A stretch of 64,000 nt of DNA from Pseudomonas sp. Leaf48 (GTDB lineage: Bacteria; Pseudomonadota; Gammaproteobacteria; Pseudomonadales; Pseudomonadaceae). The notes under the pieces were generated by a model that saw nothing but the letters and a program-made list of their open reading frames with translations, had not been told where the DNA came from and made no database searches. Location of the stretch: NCBI RefSeq assembly GCF_001421885.1, contig NZ_LMLH01000006.1, forward strand, positions 21,502 to 85,501. Reading direction: 5' to 3'. Position numbers and translations under genes: made by a program. The number at the start of each line of letters is the position of its first letter. Position 1 is the first letter of the stretch. Below are positions 8,918-17,888 of this stretch, piece by piece.

Positions 8918-9589
8918 ATGCGCGAACAGGATTACGCAGTTAATAACAGCGTGCAGGCTGAGCAGCTAGAGGTTAGCCGCGTCCTGCGCAACACATACGG
9001 CTTGCTCGCCCTGACGCTCGCATTCAGCGGCGTAATGGCCTACGTGGCGCAGCAGATGCGTGTTGGCTACCCGAACATTTTCGTGGTGCTGATCGGCTTC
9101 TACGGCCTTTTTTTCCTCACCAACAAACTCCGTGATTCGGCCTGGGGCCTGGTGTCTGCCTTTGCCCTGACCGGTTTCATGGGTTTCCTGCTCGGCCCGA
9201 TCCTCAACCGTTACCTGGGAATGCAGGGCGGCGCTGAAGTGGTCAGCTCGGCTTTCGCGATGACGGCGCTGGTGTTCGGTGGCCTGTCGGCTTATGTGCT
9301 GATCAGCCGCAAGGACATGAGCTTCCTCAGTGGTTTCATCACCGCGGGCTTCTTCGTGCTGCTGGGTGCGACGGTGGCGAGCTTCTTCTTCCAGATCAGC
9401 GGCCTGCAACTGGCGATCAGCGCAGGTTTCGTGCTGTTTTCCTCGGTCTGCATCCTGTACCAGACCAGCGCCATCATCCATGGCGGCGAGCGCAACTACA
9501 TCATGGCGACCATCAGCCTGTATGTATCGATCTACAACCTGTTCATCAGCCTGTTGCAGCTGTTCGGCATCATGGGCCGCGATGATTGA
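8918..9589 (+). CDS. Bax inhibitor-1/YccA family membrane protein
   Basis: 223 residues with about seven membrane helices from residue 27 to the end, and the BI-1/YccA pattern ending in YLVSIYNLFISLLQL-type sequence (here YVSIYNLFISLLQLFGIMG). YccA in E. coli binds and modulates the FtsH protease; BI-1 relatives act as ion leak channels. The role here is inferred from family only. The start has CAGGAG upstream. It is a single gene between the tRNA-Ser promoter and a strong bidirectional terminator. Confidence 0.9.
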   Translation: MREQDYAVNNSVQAEQLEVSRVLRNTYGLLALTLAFSGVMAYVAQQMRVGYPNIFVVLIGFYGLFFLTNKLRDSAWGLVSAFALTGFMGFLLGPILNRYLGMQGGAEVVSSAFAMTALVFGGLSAYVLISRKDMSFLSGFITAGFFVLLGATVASFFFQISGLQLAISAGFVLFSSVCILYQTSAIIHGGERNYIMATISLYVSIYNLFISLLQLFGIMGRDD

Positions 9590-9604
9590 TCGAAGGCCTT
9601 GAGT

Positions 9605-9630
9605 AAAAAACCCGCTCCGGCGGGTTTTTT
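9605..9630. terminator. bidirectional Rho-independent terminator
   Basis: AAAAAACCCGC-TCCG-GCGGGTTTTTT. It sits between the convergent Bax-inhibitor-like gene and the YceK-like gene and has a T-run on both strands. Confidence 0.92.
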
Positions 9631-9647
9631 ATTGCCTCAAATGCTGG

Positions 9648-9974
9648 TCAGTTAATGACAATGCTGCCATCGGCCTGCTGACGGTAGATGGTGTAGGGCA
9701 GCAGCAAGGTATCGAACGCGCCGGAGATGACCACATCGATCAGCACGATGGCAGGAGCAAAGGTGTGGTTTTGTGGATCCAGCCCTGTTCCCAGCGGCGC
9801 ATTCAAACTGCAAAAATCGTAGGTCACACCGCTGTAGATTCGTGGAACTGCGCCACAGTAGCTTTTTTGCTCCTTGAGGCTTTTGACCGCCACGTCGTCG
9901 CCGCGCACGACCGTTTGAACGGTGCCGCACCCTGCAAGCAATAGCGTCGCCAACAGCAGTAGCTGAATTTTCAT
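9648..9974 (-). CDS. YceK/YidQ-family lipoprotein
   Basis: 108 residues from the ATG at 9974 (AGGA upstream). A lipoprotein signal with lipobox LLAGC puts the acylated Cys at residue 16. The body matches the YceK/YidQ (DUF1375) pattern: YCGAVPRIYSGVTYDF, then APAIVLIDVVISGAFDTLLLPYT. It is probably anchored in the envelope; its function is unknown. It lies just downstream of the Lrp-type gene on the same strand (57 bp apart). Confidence 0.82.
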   Translation of the reverse strand: MKIQLLLLATLLLAGCGTVQTVVRGDDVAVKSLKEQKSYCGAVPRIYSGVTYDFCSLNAPLGTGLDPQNHTFAPAIVLIDVVISGAFDTLLLPYTIYRQQADGSIVIN

Positions 9975-10031
9975 AACGCCTGTCCTTAGCCGAAAAACAA
10001 GTAATCTACGCCGATTCGCTGCAAACAGCAC

Positions 10032-10469
10032 TCATGCCATTGGCGGCAGCCGGCGTTTGACCGGGGTCTTCTTGACGATTGCGGTATTGGTTTCGGCGTG
10101 GGTGTTGAGGCGATCGAGCAGGGTGTCCAGTTGTTCCATCGAGCGCACGTGCAAGCGCGCGATGAAGCAGTCGTCGCCGGTGACCTTGTCGCACTCGGTG
10201 AATTCAGGGATGGCCTGGATCTGCCGTTCCACTTCCTGCAGCTGACCCGGCAGCGGGCGAATCCGCACGATGGCCTGGAGTTGATAGCCGAAGCATTTCG
10301 GGTCGATTTCAACGGTGTAGCCCTTGAGCACACCCCGTTCTTCGAGCCGGCGCAGGCGCTCGGCAACGCTGGGCGAGGACAGGCCGCTGATGTTCGCCAA
10401 GGCCTTGAGCGAGCGGCGCGAGTCTTCCATCAACGCCTTGATCAGCACCTGGTCGATGTCGTCGGTCAT
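10032..10469 (-). CDS. Lrp/AsnC-family transcriptional regulator
   Basis: 145 residues. The N-terminal winged helix-turn-helix (about 5-62, KALANISGLSSPSVAERLRR) is followed by an RAM/AsnC ligand-binding domain (about 66-140). It is divergent from the EamA exporter gene, with 132 bp between the starts. This is the usual layout for an Lrp-type regulator that controls a small-molecule exporter. The ligand cannot be told from sequence. Confidence 0.92.
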   Translation of the reverse strand: MTDDIDQVLIKALMEDSRRSLKALANISGLSSPSVAERLRRLEERGVLKGYTVEIDPKCFGYQLQAIVRIRPLPGQLQEVERQIQAIPEFTECDKVTGDDCFIARLHVRSMEQLDTLLDRLNTHAETNTAIVKKTPVKRRLPPMA

Positions 10470-10601
10470 GGCAAAGCCCCTGTAAGGCAGTTAATTGAAA
10501 GTGCCTTTATAAAAAAGGCAGAAGCCGAGTTTAGCCTGCTTTTTGCGCTGGAGAAGCCCCCGAGTGGCTTGGCATACTTTGCGCTCAAACACAGGAGTCT
10601 G

Positions 10602-11498
10602 ATGATGGACAAAACAATACGTCGCGGCTCGTTCGAGATGACCGCCGCCATGCTCATCTCCGGGACCATCGGCTGGTTCGTGCTGGTGTCCGGGCAACCG
10701 GTACTGGACGTGGTGTTCTGGCGTTGCCTGTTCGGCGCCGGCACCTTGTTGCTGATCTGCGCAGCCTTCGGCTTTCTGCGCCCGGGCATCCTGACCCGCA
10801 CCACCTTCCTGCTGGCGGTGCTCAGTGGCGTGGCGATTGTCGGCAACTGGGTGCTGTTGTTTGCCTCCTATTCCCGCGCCTCGATTGCCATCGGCACGGC
10901 GGTCTACAACGTCCAGCCGTTCATGCTGGTGGGCCTGGCCGCATTGTTCCTCAACGAAAAAATCACCCTGCAGAAACTGTTCTGGCTGGGCATTTCGTTT
11001 CTCGGGATGCTGGCGATTGTCAGCGCCCATGGCGGGCAGGGCGAGAGCGGTAATGATTACCTGATGGGGATCGCCCTGGCATTGGGCGCTGCATTGCTTT
11101 ATGCCATTGCCGCGTTGATCATCAAGCGCCTGATCGGTACGCCGCCGCACCTGATCGCGTTGATCCAGGTCTGCACCGGGGTGCTGATGCTCGCACCGTT
11201 CGCGCACTTTTCAGCGTTGCCGCAAGCGCCGAGTGCCTGGGCCAGTCTGGTGACGCTGGGCATCTTCCATACCGGGGTGATGTACGTGTTGCTGTATGGC
11301 GCGATTCAAAAACTGCCGACGGCACTGACCGGCGCGTTGTCGTTTATCTACCCGATCGCGGCGATTTTTGTCGACTGGTTTGCCTTTGGCCATCGCCTGC
11401 AAGCGCTGCAGTGGATTGGCGTGGCTGCGATTCTGCTGGCTGCTGCGGGCATGCAACAGGGCTGGGGCTTCAAGCCGCGCAAGCTGGTGGCGCAATAA
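10602..11498 (+). CDS. DMT-superfamily (EamA) transporter
   Basis: 298 residues with ten predicted membrane helices in two EamA repeats (about 12-140 and 155-290). Typical pieces are LISGTIGWFVLVSG, SRASIAIGTAVYNVQP and GALSFIYPIAAIFVDW. It is likely a metabolite or amino-acid exporter in the inner membrane. The start at 10602 follows GGAG by 5 nt; a second ATG directly follows (10605). It is divergent from the Lrp-type regulator, its probable controller. A GC-rich inverted repeat (about 11578-11600) lies between it and the convergent dehydrogenase gene. Confidence 0.9.
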   Translation: MMDKTIRRGSFEMTAAMLISGTIGWFVLVSGQPVLDVVFWRCLFGAGTLLLICAAFGFLRPGILTRTTFLLAVLSGVAIVGNWVLLFASYSRASIAIGTAVYNVQPFMLVGLAALFLNEKITLQKLFWLGISFLGMLAIVSAHGGQGESGNDYLMGIALALGAALLYAIAALIIKRLIGTPPHLIALIQVCTGVLMLAPFAHFSALPQAPSAWASLVTLGIFHTGVMYVLLYGAIQKLPTALTGALSFIYPIAAIFVDWFAFGHRLQALQWIGVAAILLAAAGMQQGWGFKPRKLVAQ

Positions 11499-11626
11499 GT
11501 CAGATGTTCCAGCATGGCGCGGTCCTGGCCTGGTGCTGTGTATCTCGCCGATACCGGCGTCAGCCTGGCTGGGCGATAGCGCCGGTACGGGACCGGCGCT
11601 GTACCGATGGTTGACGTACGCTGCCC

Positions 11627-13252
11627 TTAGAAGATGTAGTCAGTCGTCAGAAAACTCGAACTGCGTCCGCTGATGATCTCGCTGATCAGGTCTTTGTTGG
11701 TTTCCTGGAACTTGGTGGCGACCAGTGTCCGGATCGAAAACACCCGCAACGCATCATGCACCGACAATGTGCCCTCGGCCGAGTTCTTGCGGCCGTTGAA
11801 CGGGTAGGTGTCGGGACCGCGCTGGCATTGCGCATTGAGGTTGATGCGCCCGACCTGATTGGCGAAGGTGTCGACCAGCCGGCCGACCGCTACCGGGTTG
11901 GTACCGAAAATACTCAACTGCTGGCCGAAGTCCGATTCCAGGACGTAATCGATTACCGTGTCCAGATGGCGATACGGCACGATCGGGATCACCGGGCCGA
12001 ATTGTTCTTCCTGGTAGACGCGCATTTGCGGGGTCACCGGGTACAGCACAGCCGGGTAGAAGAACGAGGCGCGGGCCTGGCCGCCGTTGGGGTTGACCAC
12101 CCGGGCGCCTTTGCTTTCAGCGTCCGCCACCAGAGCATGCAGGTAATCGACCTTGCCCGACTCCGGCAGTGGTGTCAGTGCCACGCCGCTGTCCCACGGC
12201 ATGCCGGGTTTGAGGCTGGCGAGTCTGGCGTTGAATTTGTCGATGAAGGCTTCGACCACGTCTTCATGGACGAAGAGAATTTTCAGCGCGGTGCAGCGCT
12301 GGCCGTTGAACGACAACGAGCCGGTCACCGCTTCGCTCACGGCGTTGTCCAGATCAACCTCCGGCAGGATGATGCCGGGGTTTTTTGCGTCCAGGCCCAG
12401 GGCCGCACGCAAGCGGTGAGGCTTGGGGTGCAGTTTTTTCAGGTCGCTGGCGGCTTTGTTGGTGCCAATAAACGCGAAGATGTCGATCTTGCCGCTGGCC
12501 ATCAGCGCGCTGACGGTCTCGCGACCGCTGCCATAGATCACGTTGATCACCCCGGTCGGGAAGCTGTCGCGGAACGCTTCCAGCAACGGGCGAATCAGCA
12601 GCACGCCGAGCTTGGCCGGTTTGAACACCACGGTGTTGCCCATGATCAGCGCCGGGATCAGCGTGGTGAAGGTTTCGTTGAGCGGGTAGTTGTAGGGGCC
12701 CATGCACAGGGCGACGCCCAGCGGCACGCGGCGGATCTGGCCGAGGGTGTCCTGTTCCAGCTCGAAGCGGCTGGAACGGCGGTCGAGTTCCTTGAGGGCA
12801 TTGATGGTGTCGACGATGTAATCGCAGGTGCGGTCGAACTCTTTTTCCGAGTCCTTGAGGTTCTTGCCGATCTCCCACATCAGCAACTTCACCACCGCCT
12901 CGCGCTGTTCGCGCATGCGACCCAGAAAGGTTTCGACGTGCTGAATGCGTTCGGCCACCCGCATGGTCGGCCACAAGCCCTGACCTCTGTCATAAGCTCG
13001 CACGGCGGCGTCCAGGGCGGTCAATGCGGTCTCGGCATCCAACAGGGGCGTGCTGCCCAGGATCACTTGCTCATCGCCATCCGCGCCGCTCAGGTAAACC
13101 GGGCTGCGCACCTGTGCCAGGGGGCCGTTCCAGATCTTCAACTGGCCATCGACCAGGTACTCGCGCTGTTCGGTCTGGCCGTCGAGGCGGTACTTTTCCG
13201 GGATGCCGTCGTGGCTCGGGAACAGGTTGTCGAGAATGTTGGCTGTGGTCAT
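11627..13252 (-). CDS. NADP-dependent glyceraldehyde-3-phosphate dehydrogenase-like aldehyde dehydrogenase
   Basis: 541 residues, aldehyde dehydrogenase superfamily. Visible motifs are the cofactor segment MGPYNYPLNETFTTLIPAL, VIYGSGRETV, the catalytic loop FNGQRCTALK (Cys320) and EEQFGPVIPI. The length and the NGQRCTA context match the non-phosphorylating, NADP-linked glyceraldehyde-3-phosphate dehydrogenases annotated in Pseudomonas, which yield 3-phosphoglycerate and NADPH. The start at 13252 has AGAGAGG about 10 nt upstream. A longer frame reaches 13387 but adds non-conserved residues. It is a single gene; substrate preference needs biochemistry. Confidence 0.85.
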   Translation of the reverse strand: MTTANILDNLFPSHDGIPEKYRLDGQTEQREYLVDGQLKIWNGPLAQVRSPVYLSGADGDEQVILGSTPLLDAETALTALDAAVRAYDRGQGLWPTMRVAERIQHVETFLGRMREQREAVVKLLMWEIGKNLKDSEKEFDRTCDYIVDTINALKELDRRSSRFELEQDTLGQIRRVPLGVALCMGPYNYPLNETFTTLIPALIMGNTVVFKPAKLGVLLIRPLLEAFRDSFPTGVINVIYGSGRETVSALMASGKIDIFAFIGTNKAASDLKKLHPKPHRLRAALGLDAKNPGIILPEVDLDNAVSEAVTGSLSFNGQRCTALKILFVHEDVVEAFIDKFNARLASLKPGMPWDSGVALTPLPESGKVDYLHALVADAESKGARVVNPNGGQARASFFYPAVLYPVTPQMRVYQEEQFGPVIPIVPYRHLDTVIDYVLESDFGQQLSIFGTNPVAVGRLVDTFANQVGRINLNAQCQRGPDTYPFNGRKNSAEGTLSVHDALRVFSIRTLVATKFQETNKDLISEIISGRSSSFLTTDYIF

Positions 13253-13520
13253 GTCGCTAGCCTCTCTGGATTTAAAAAATGCGCTGATGAAACGTTTTAG
13301 CAGACCTCGACCTCGCTTGTCATGATTCATCTCAGGGTTTTGCTCGGCAACGTGACAGAGTGCGGACTTTGCGGTGCGTTCGGTCATGGCCTCAGAAGCC
13401 CCCCTTGTTGGCCCCCAATGCCCTCAACCGGCGTGCGCCGGTGCCTTAGTGTTGACCTCTCCTTGATCACAAGAAAAACAGGTGTACCCGGCTGGCCGGG
13501 CGCCACATGAGAGGACAGCT

Positions 13521-13916
13521 ATGCGGGCATTCCGATTCATTGAAAAGCCTAGCCTTTGTTTGGCCCTGGTGGGCTGCGTCTGCGCCTTCCTGCTTGCGGG
13601 GTGTGGCCAGGAGCCGAAAAACCCTACCACTTCTGCAGAAGCTGCCACTGCCACTGCCAGGCCCGCCGACGCCGAACTGGCGCAGGTCTATGACAACAGT
13701 TGCAAGCTCTGCCACGCCAACCCGGCAGCCGGTGCGCCGCTGACCGGCGACAAGAACGCCTGGCAGCCACGGCTATTGCAGGGCGCCGACACGCTGCTCG
13801 ATCACGCGATCAACGGCTACAACGGCATGCCGCCGATGGGCATGTGCATGCAGTGCTCGCAGGAGCAGTTCCTGGCGCTGATTGCCTTTATGTCCGGCCA
13901 GCCACTCCAACAATAA
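13521..13916 (+). CDS. sphD: c-type cytochrome lipoprotein of the sphingosine cluster (SphD-like)
   Basis: 131 residues from the ATG at 13521. A lipoprotein signal (lipobox LLAGC) is followed by a mono-haem domain with CKLCH and a likely axial Met in NGMPPMGMC, plus an extra CMQC pair as in cytochrome c5. It is probably tethered in the periplasm, where it would take electrons from the FAD enzyme encoded 19 bp downstream. The order cytochrome, FAD oxidoreductase, PLP protein, then a MetA-type outer-membrane protein and AraC regulator, matches P. aeruginosa PA5328-PA5324 (sphDCB, sphA, sphR). The symbol rests on that order, recalled from memory. Confidence 0.78.
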   Translation: MRAFRFIEKPSLCLALVGCVCAFLLAGCGQEPKNPTTSAEAATATARPADAELAQVYDNSCKLCHANPAAGAPLTGDKNAWQPRLLQGADTLLDHAINGYNGMPPMGMCMQCSQEQFLALIAFMSGQPLQQ

Positions 13917-13935
13917 CAACGACAGGGAGCGATTC

Positions 13936-15330
13936 ATGACGATGGACTTAACACGGCGTCAGTTATTGCAACGGGCAAGTGTCATTGGTGCCTTTACCGC
14001 GCTCGGCTCCACGCCGGCGTTGGCCGAACTGCTGCGCGCGCCGCGGCTGATTCCCTGGCGCAACTGGTCGGGTGGCCAGAGTTGCCTGCCGGCGGCGCGG
14101 CTGGCGCCAAAGAACCTGGATGAACTGACCCAGGTGGTGCGCCAGGCCCCCGGCAAGATTCGCCCGGTAGGCTCGGCGCATTCCTTCAGCGCGCTGGTGC
14201 CCACCGACGGCACATTGCTGTCGCTGAGTTACTTCACCGGCTTGCTCGATCACGACGCGAAAACCCTGCAAGCCGAGTTCGCCGCCGGTACGCCGATGTC
14301 GCGCATGGGCACACCGCTCAAGGACATCGGCCAGGCCCTGCACAACATGGCCGACATCGACTATCAGACCCTCGCCGGGGCCATTTCCACCTCGACCCAC
14401 GGCACCGGGAAAAACTTCCAGTCCTATTCGGCCCATGTCTGCGGCCTGCAACTGGTTACCGCCACTGGCGAGGTACTGGACTGCGACAGCACGCGACATC
14501 CAGAGGTGTTCAACGCGGCGCGGGTGTCCCTCGGTGCGCTTGGGGTGGCCACGAAGATCCGTCTGCAAAACCGCCCGGCTTATCGCTTGAGAGAGCGGCA
14601 GTGGATCGCCAAAACCGAAGAGTTGCTGGAGGACCTGGACAAGAACACCCGGGAAAACCAGCACTGGGAAATGCTCGTGGTGACCCATTCCGACTACGCC
14701 TTGTCGATTGCCCTCAACGAAACCAGTGACCCGGCGACACCGCCGATCCCGGCGGATGAGGAGGGCGGCAACGAGTTCGTCACCCTGATCGAAAAAATCG
14801 ACAAGTACGGCAGCGACTTCCCGGACCTGCGCCGCACCATGCTCAATAACCTGCGCCACCTCGCCAGTTTCGACGACCGGGTCGGTGACTCATTCGACAT
14901 CTACGCCAACGTGCGCACGGTACGCTTCAACGAAATGGAGTATTCAGTGCCGGCCGAATATGGCCCGGCGTGCCTGCGCGAGATTCTCAAGCTGATTCAG
15001 GACAAGGACCTGCGCACCTGGTTTCCGATCGAGTACCGCTACGTCAAGGCCGATGACATTCCCTTGAGCATGTTCGAGGGCCGTGACAGTTGCTCGATTT
15101 CGGTCCACCAGCACTATCAGATGGACCATCACAATTTCTTCGCTGCGGTCGAGCCGATTTTCTGGAAGTACAACGGCCGGCCCCATTGGGGCAAGTTGCA
15201 TACCCTCAATGCAAAAAATCTGCAGCCACTGTATCCGCGCTGGCAGGAGTTCATCGAGGTGCGGCAGGCGCTGGACCCCAGTGGCAAGTTTCTCAATGGG
15301 CATTTGTCATCGATTCTGGGGGTGAGCTGA
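13936..15330 (+). CDS. sphC: Tat-exported FAD-binding oxidoreductase, D-arabinono-lactone-oxidase type (SphC-like)
   Basis: 464 residues, start at 13936 with GGGAGC upstream. The N-terminus LTRRQLLQRASVIGAF is a twin-arginine signal, so the enzyme is folded before export. A PCMH-type FAD domain (about 50-220) carries PVGSAHSFSALV, whose His is the usual covalent flavin site, and STSTHGTGKNF. The C-terminal part fits the ALO domain (Pfam) and includes the final HPWGKLH-like motif, here GRPHWGKLHT. In the sphingosine cluster of P. aeruginosa the homolog is SphC. It overlaps the next gene at TGATG. Confidence 0.82.
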   Translation: MTMDLTRRQLLQRASVIGAFTALGSTPALAELLRAPRLIPWRNWSGGQSCLPAARLAPKNLDELTQVVRQAPGKIRPVGSAHSFSALVPTDGTLLSLSYFTGLLDHDAKTLQAEFAAGTPMSRMGTPLKDIGQALHNMADIDYQTLAGAISTSTHGTGKNFQSYSAHVCGLQLVTATGEVLDCDSTRHPEVFNAARVSLGALGVATKIRLQNRPAYRLRERQWIAKTEELLEDLDKNTRENQHWEMLVVTHSDYALSIALNETSDPATPPIPADEEGGNEFVTLIEKIDKYGSDFPDLRRTMLNNLRHLASFDDRVGDSFDIYANVRTVRFNEMEYSVPAEYGPACLREILKLIQDKDLRTWFPIEYRYVKADDIPLSMFEGRDSCSISVHQHYQMDHHNFFAAVEPIFWKYNGRPHWGKLHTLNAKNLQPLYPRWQEFIEVRQALDPSGKFLNGHLSSILGVS

Positions 15331-16613
15331 TGGCGGTCAATCGGCGCAATTTCCTGATCGGGACAGTGGGCGTGGGTGCGTTGCTGGCGGGAGTCGGGGT
15401 GTGGCTGCGGCCGGGTGATAGAGGCGCGCCCTACAGTGATTATTTTCGCGCGCTCAACCGCGAACTCAAGGACCACGGGCCGATGCGGCCGGTGATGCTG
15501 ATCGATCTCGACCGGCTGGATCACAACATTGATGTGGTGATGCAATCGGTCAAGCGTGGTGGCAAGCATCTACGCCTGGTGGAGAAGTCGCTGCCGGCGC
15601 CGGGGCTGTTGAGCTACATCGGCAAGCGCGCCGGCACCCAGCGGCTGATGTCGTTTCATCAACCGTTTCTGAACCATGATGCGGCGCTGTATCCCGAGTC
15701 TGACATCCTGTTGGGCAAGCCGCTGCCGGTGCGTTCGGCCGAGTTGTTCTATCAGTCGCACAAGGGGGCTTTTGACCCTTCGAAGCAACTGCAATGGCTG
15801 CTCGATACGCCGCAACGCTTGCAGCAATACCTGGCGCTGGCGCAGGGGTTGGGTACGCGACTGCGCATCAACATCGAGCTGGATGTCGGGCTGCATCGCG
15901 GCGGTGTCAGCGATGTGGCAGTACTCGGGCAGATGCTCGCGCTGATCAGCCAGCACCCACAGCACCTGGAGTTCGCCGGATTTATGGGGTATGACCCGTT
16001 CGTGGGCATGGGCGTGCCGGGGATACTCGGCTCCTCTGAAGAGTTGTTCGCCAGGGTGATGGTGATTTACAACCGCTGCGTCGACTTCACCCGTCAGCAA
16101 TACCCCGGACTATGGCACGAAGGGCTGACCCTCAACACCGCCGGTAGCCCGAGCTATCGCATGCACGAGCATGAACAGCTCAGCAGTGAAGTCTCGGTGG
16201 GCACGGCAATGCTCAAGCCTACGCACTATGATTTGCCGTCCCTGGTGGAACATGTGCCGGCGGCGTACATCGCCACGCCGGTGTTGAAAAGCACCGGGGC
16301 GGTGAACATTCCGGCGCTGGATGAGAAGTCCAGGCTGTTTTCCTGGTGGGATACCAATCAGCGCGAGACGTTTTTCATTTATGGCGGTAACTGGATGGCG
16401 GAGTTTGAATCGCCGGCTGGGTTGCAGAGTAACGGAGTGTATGGCCGCAGCTCGAACCAGGAAATGGTGAATGGTTCGGCGGCGGTAGGGCTTGGGATTG
16501 AGGACCAGGTGTTTTTACGGCCTACCCAGACTGAGTCGGTGCTGTTGCAGTTTGGCGATTTACTGGCGGTTCGGGGTGGGCGGATTGTGGATAGCTGGCC
16601 GGTGTATTCCTGA
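15330..16613 (+). CDS. sphB: Tat-exported DSD1-family PLP-dependent protein (SphB-like)
   Basis: 427 residues. The N-terminus NRRNFLIGTVGVGALLAG is a twin-arginine signal. The body has the alanine-racemase-like fold III N-terminal domain (VMLIDLDRLDHNID, then LRLVEKSLPAPGL with the probable PLP lysine; INIELDVGLHRGG) and the C-terminal D-serine dehydratase-like domain. A periplasmic PLP enzyme is unusual. It begins inside the stop codon of the FAD enzyme gene (TGATG), so the two are coupled. By position it corresponds to sphB of P. aeruginosa, needed there for sphingosine handling. Confidence 0.78.
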   Translation: MAVNRRNFLIGTVGVGALLAGVGVWLRPGDRGAPYSDYFRALNRELKDHGPMRPVMLIDLDRLDHNIDVVMQSVKRGGKHLRLVEKSLPAPGLLSYIGKRAGTQRLMSFHQPFLNHDAALYPESDILLGKPLPVRSAELFYQSHKGAFDPSKQLQWLLDTPQRLQQYLALAQGLGTRLRINIELDVGLHRGGVSDVAVLGQMLALISQHPQHLEFAGFMGYDPFVGMGVPGILGSSEELFARVMVIYNRCVDFTRQQYPGLWHEGLTLNTAGSPSYRMHEHEQLSSEVSVGTAMLKPTHYDLPSLVEHVPAAYIATPVLKSTGAVNIPALDEKSRLFSWWDTNQRETFFIYGGNWMAEFESPAGLQSNGVYGRSSNQEMVNGSAAVGLGIEDQVFLRPTQTESVLLQFGDLLAVRGGRIVDSWPVYS

Positions 16614-16634
16614 AGGTATTTTGGCGCTTGTTCT

Positions 16635-16730
16635 GACGCCTTCGCGAGCAAGCCCGCTCCCACATTTGACCGAGTCCTGGCAGGGGGAGTGCGGTTAAAT
16701 GTGGGAGCGGGCTTGCTCGCGATGGCGTCA
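16635..16730. repeat. REP pair (BIME)
   Basis: GACGCCTTCGCGAGCAAGCC and onward (16635-16667) is inverted at 16697-16730 (GTGGGAGCGGGCTTGCTCGC core). It lies between the convergent sphB and sphA genes. Confidence 0.85.
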
Positions 16731-16736
16731 GTTCAG

Positions 16737-17693
16737 TCAAAACGCGTACGGAATGCTCACCTTGGCCCAGAGCATCTCGCCCTTGGGCCGGTTTTCTACA
16801 TCAAACTCCTTGGCCCAGCGAATCTCCGCGCTGGCGTACTTGAGAAAGGTCCAGTGCAACGCCGGGCCAATCGCAAACACCTGACCGCGCACGCCGTCGT
16901 CCACGTCTTCGCCATTGAACTGCACGGTGTGGCCGAACTGTTTGTCGTCGGTGGTTTGCTTGAGGTAGTAGCCGTTCAGCCCGAGCATCAGGTCGTCGGT
17001 GATCTTGTAGCTGGCCGAATAGTCGAAGTGGAAAATCTGCCCCGACTTGTAGTCGGTGTCTTTGTTTTTCTCGTTGAAACTGTACGTCGTCTTCAGCGAC
17101 ACCTCGGTTTTATCCGTCGGCAGCCAGGTGAAGGAGAACAGCGGTTTGTAGGTGTAGAAATTGTTGCTGGTGTTGGCCAGGCGATCGATGCTGTATTCGC
17201 CGGTCGGTACGGTGACTTCCACGGCGGCACCGAGGGTCAGGTTCGGGCCCATGTCCCACAGAATGATCGGCGCGAATGTGGTGTCGCCCATGCCTTCGCG
17301 GGTGTCCTGCAAGCCGAATACCGAGACTTCCTGCTTGAGCCAGGGCTGGGCGATGTAAGCCCCCAGTCGCCCCCCGAATACCCGCAGCGGGGTGAGGTAA
17401 TCCAGGCGCGGAATGACCGCCGTGGATTCGATCTCAACGTTCGGCACCTTGCCGCCCAGCGAACTGATATTCAGCTCCCTGGCCTTGTAGTGGTTGTAGT
17501 AGACGTTGAACGCCAGCATGTTGTCCGGAAGGCTGTCGGGCGACAGCGGCAACATGAAAAAACCGTCGGTGCCGGGGCCGATGTTGTCCACGCCAGCCTC
17601 AGTGGCCAGTACCGGTTCAATGGCGCAGACGCAGGCCAAGCTGATGACCAGAAGGGGAATTGTCGTGCGGATCGGGATCATGGGCATACTCAT
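16737..17693 (-). CDS. sphA: SphA/MetA-type outer membrane protein
   Basis: 318 residues from the ATG at 17693, with a second ATG at 17687. A signal peptide (LLVISLACVCAIEPVLA) is followed by an all-beta, barrel-like sequence of the MetA phenol-degradation/SphA family, ending in the aromatic residue F typical of outer-membrane barrels. It lies between the sphDCB-like operon and a divergent AraC-family gene, the arrangement of the sphingosine-induced sphA in P. aeruginosa. A generic aromatic-compound uptake porin is the alternative, but the neighbours favour SphA. Confidence 0.8.
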   Translation of the reverse strand: MSMPMIPIRTTIPLLVISLACVCAIEPVLATEAGVDNIGPGTDGFFMLPLSPDSLPDNMLAFNVYYNHYKARELNISSLGGKVPNVEIESTAVIPRLDYLTPLRVFGGRLGAYIAQPWLKQEVSVFGLQDTREGMGDTTFAPIILWDMGPNLTLGAAVEVTVPTGEYSIDRLANTSNNFYTYKPLFSFTWLPTDKTEVSLKTTYSFNEKNKDTDYKSGQIFHFDYSASYKITDDLMLGLNGYYLKQTTDDKQFGHTVQFNGEDVDDGVRGQVFAIGPALHWTFLKYASAEIRWAKEFDVENRPKGEMLWAKVSIPYAF

Positions 17694-17888
17694 TCTTATT
17701 GTTAGCGGGCTTTCCAGCGTCCATACGAGGGCCGCAACATAGAAATAAGCTGTCTGCGCCCTGCAAGGCAGGGTATTGGCGGCCATTTAGGGGGACTTCT
17801 GCGGACAGCCTGTAATCCCTGTGCTAACTTCCTTCGACATAACCGGTTACAAAAATAAGAATGCAGCTCGCCCCGGAATGTATGCCCC

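Noticed and set aside
11756..13300. Long plus-strand frame of 514 codons
   Set aside because: It is the antisense of the aldehyde dehydrogenase gene, whose motifs are clear; GC-rich codon use opens shadow frames.
16737..17693. Phenol-degradation outer-membrane protein
   Set aside because: The general family name fits, but the neighbours match the sphingosine cluster and no aromatic-degradation genes are near.
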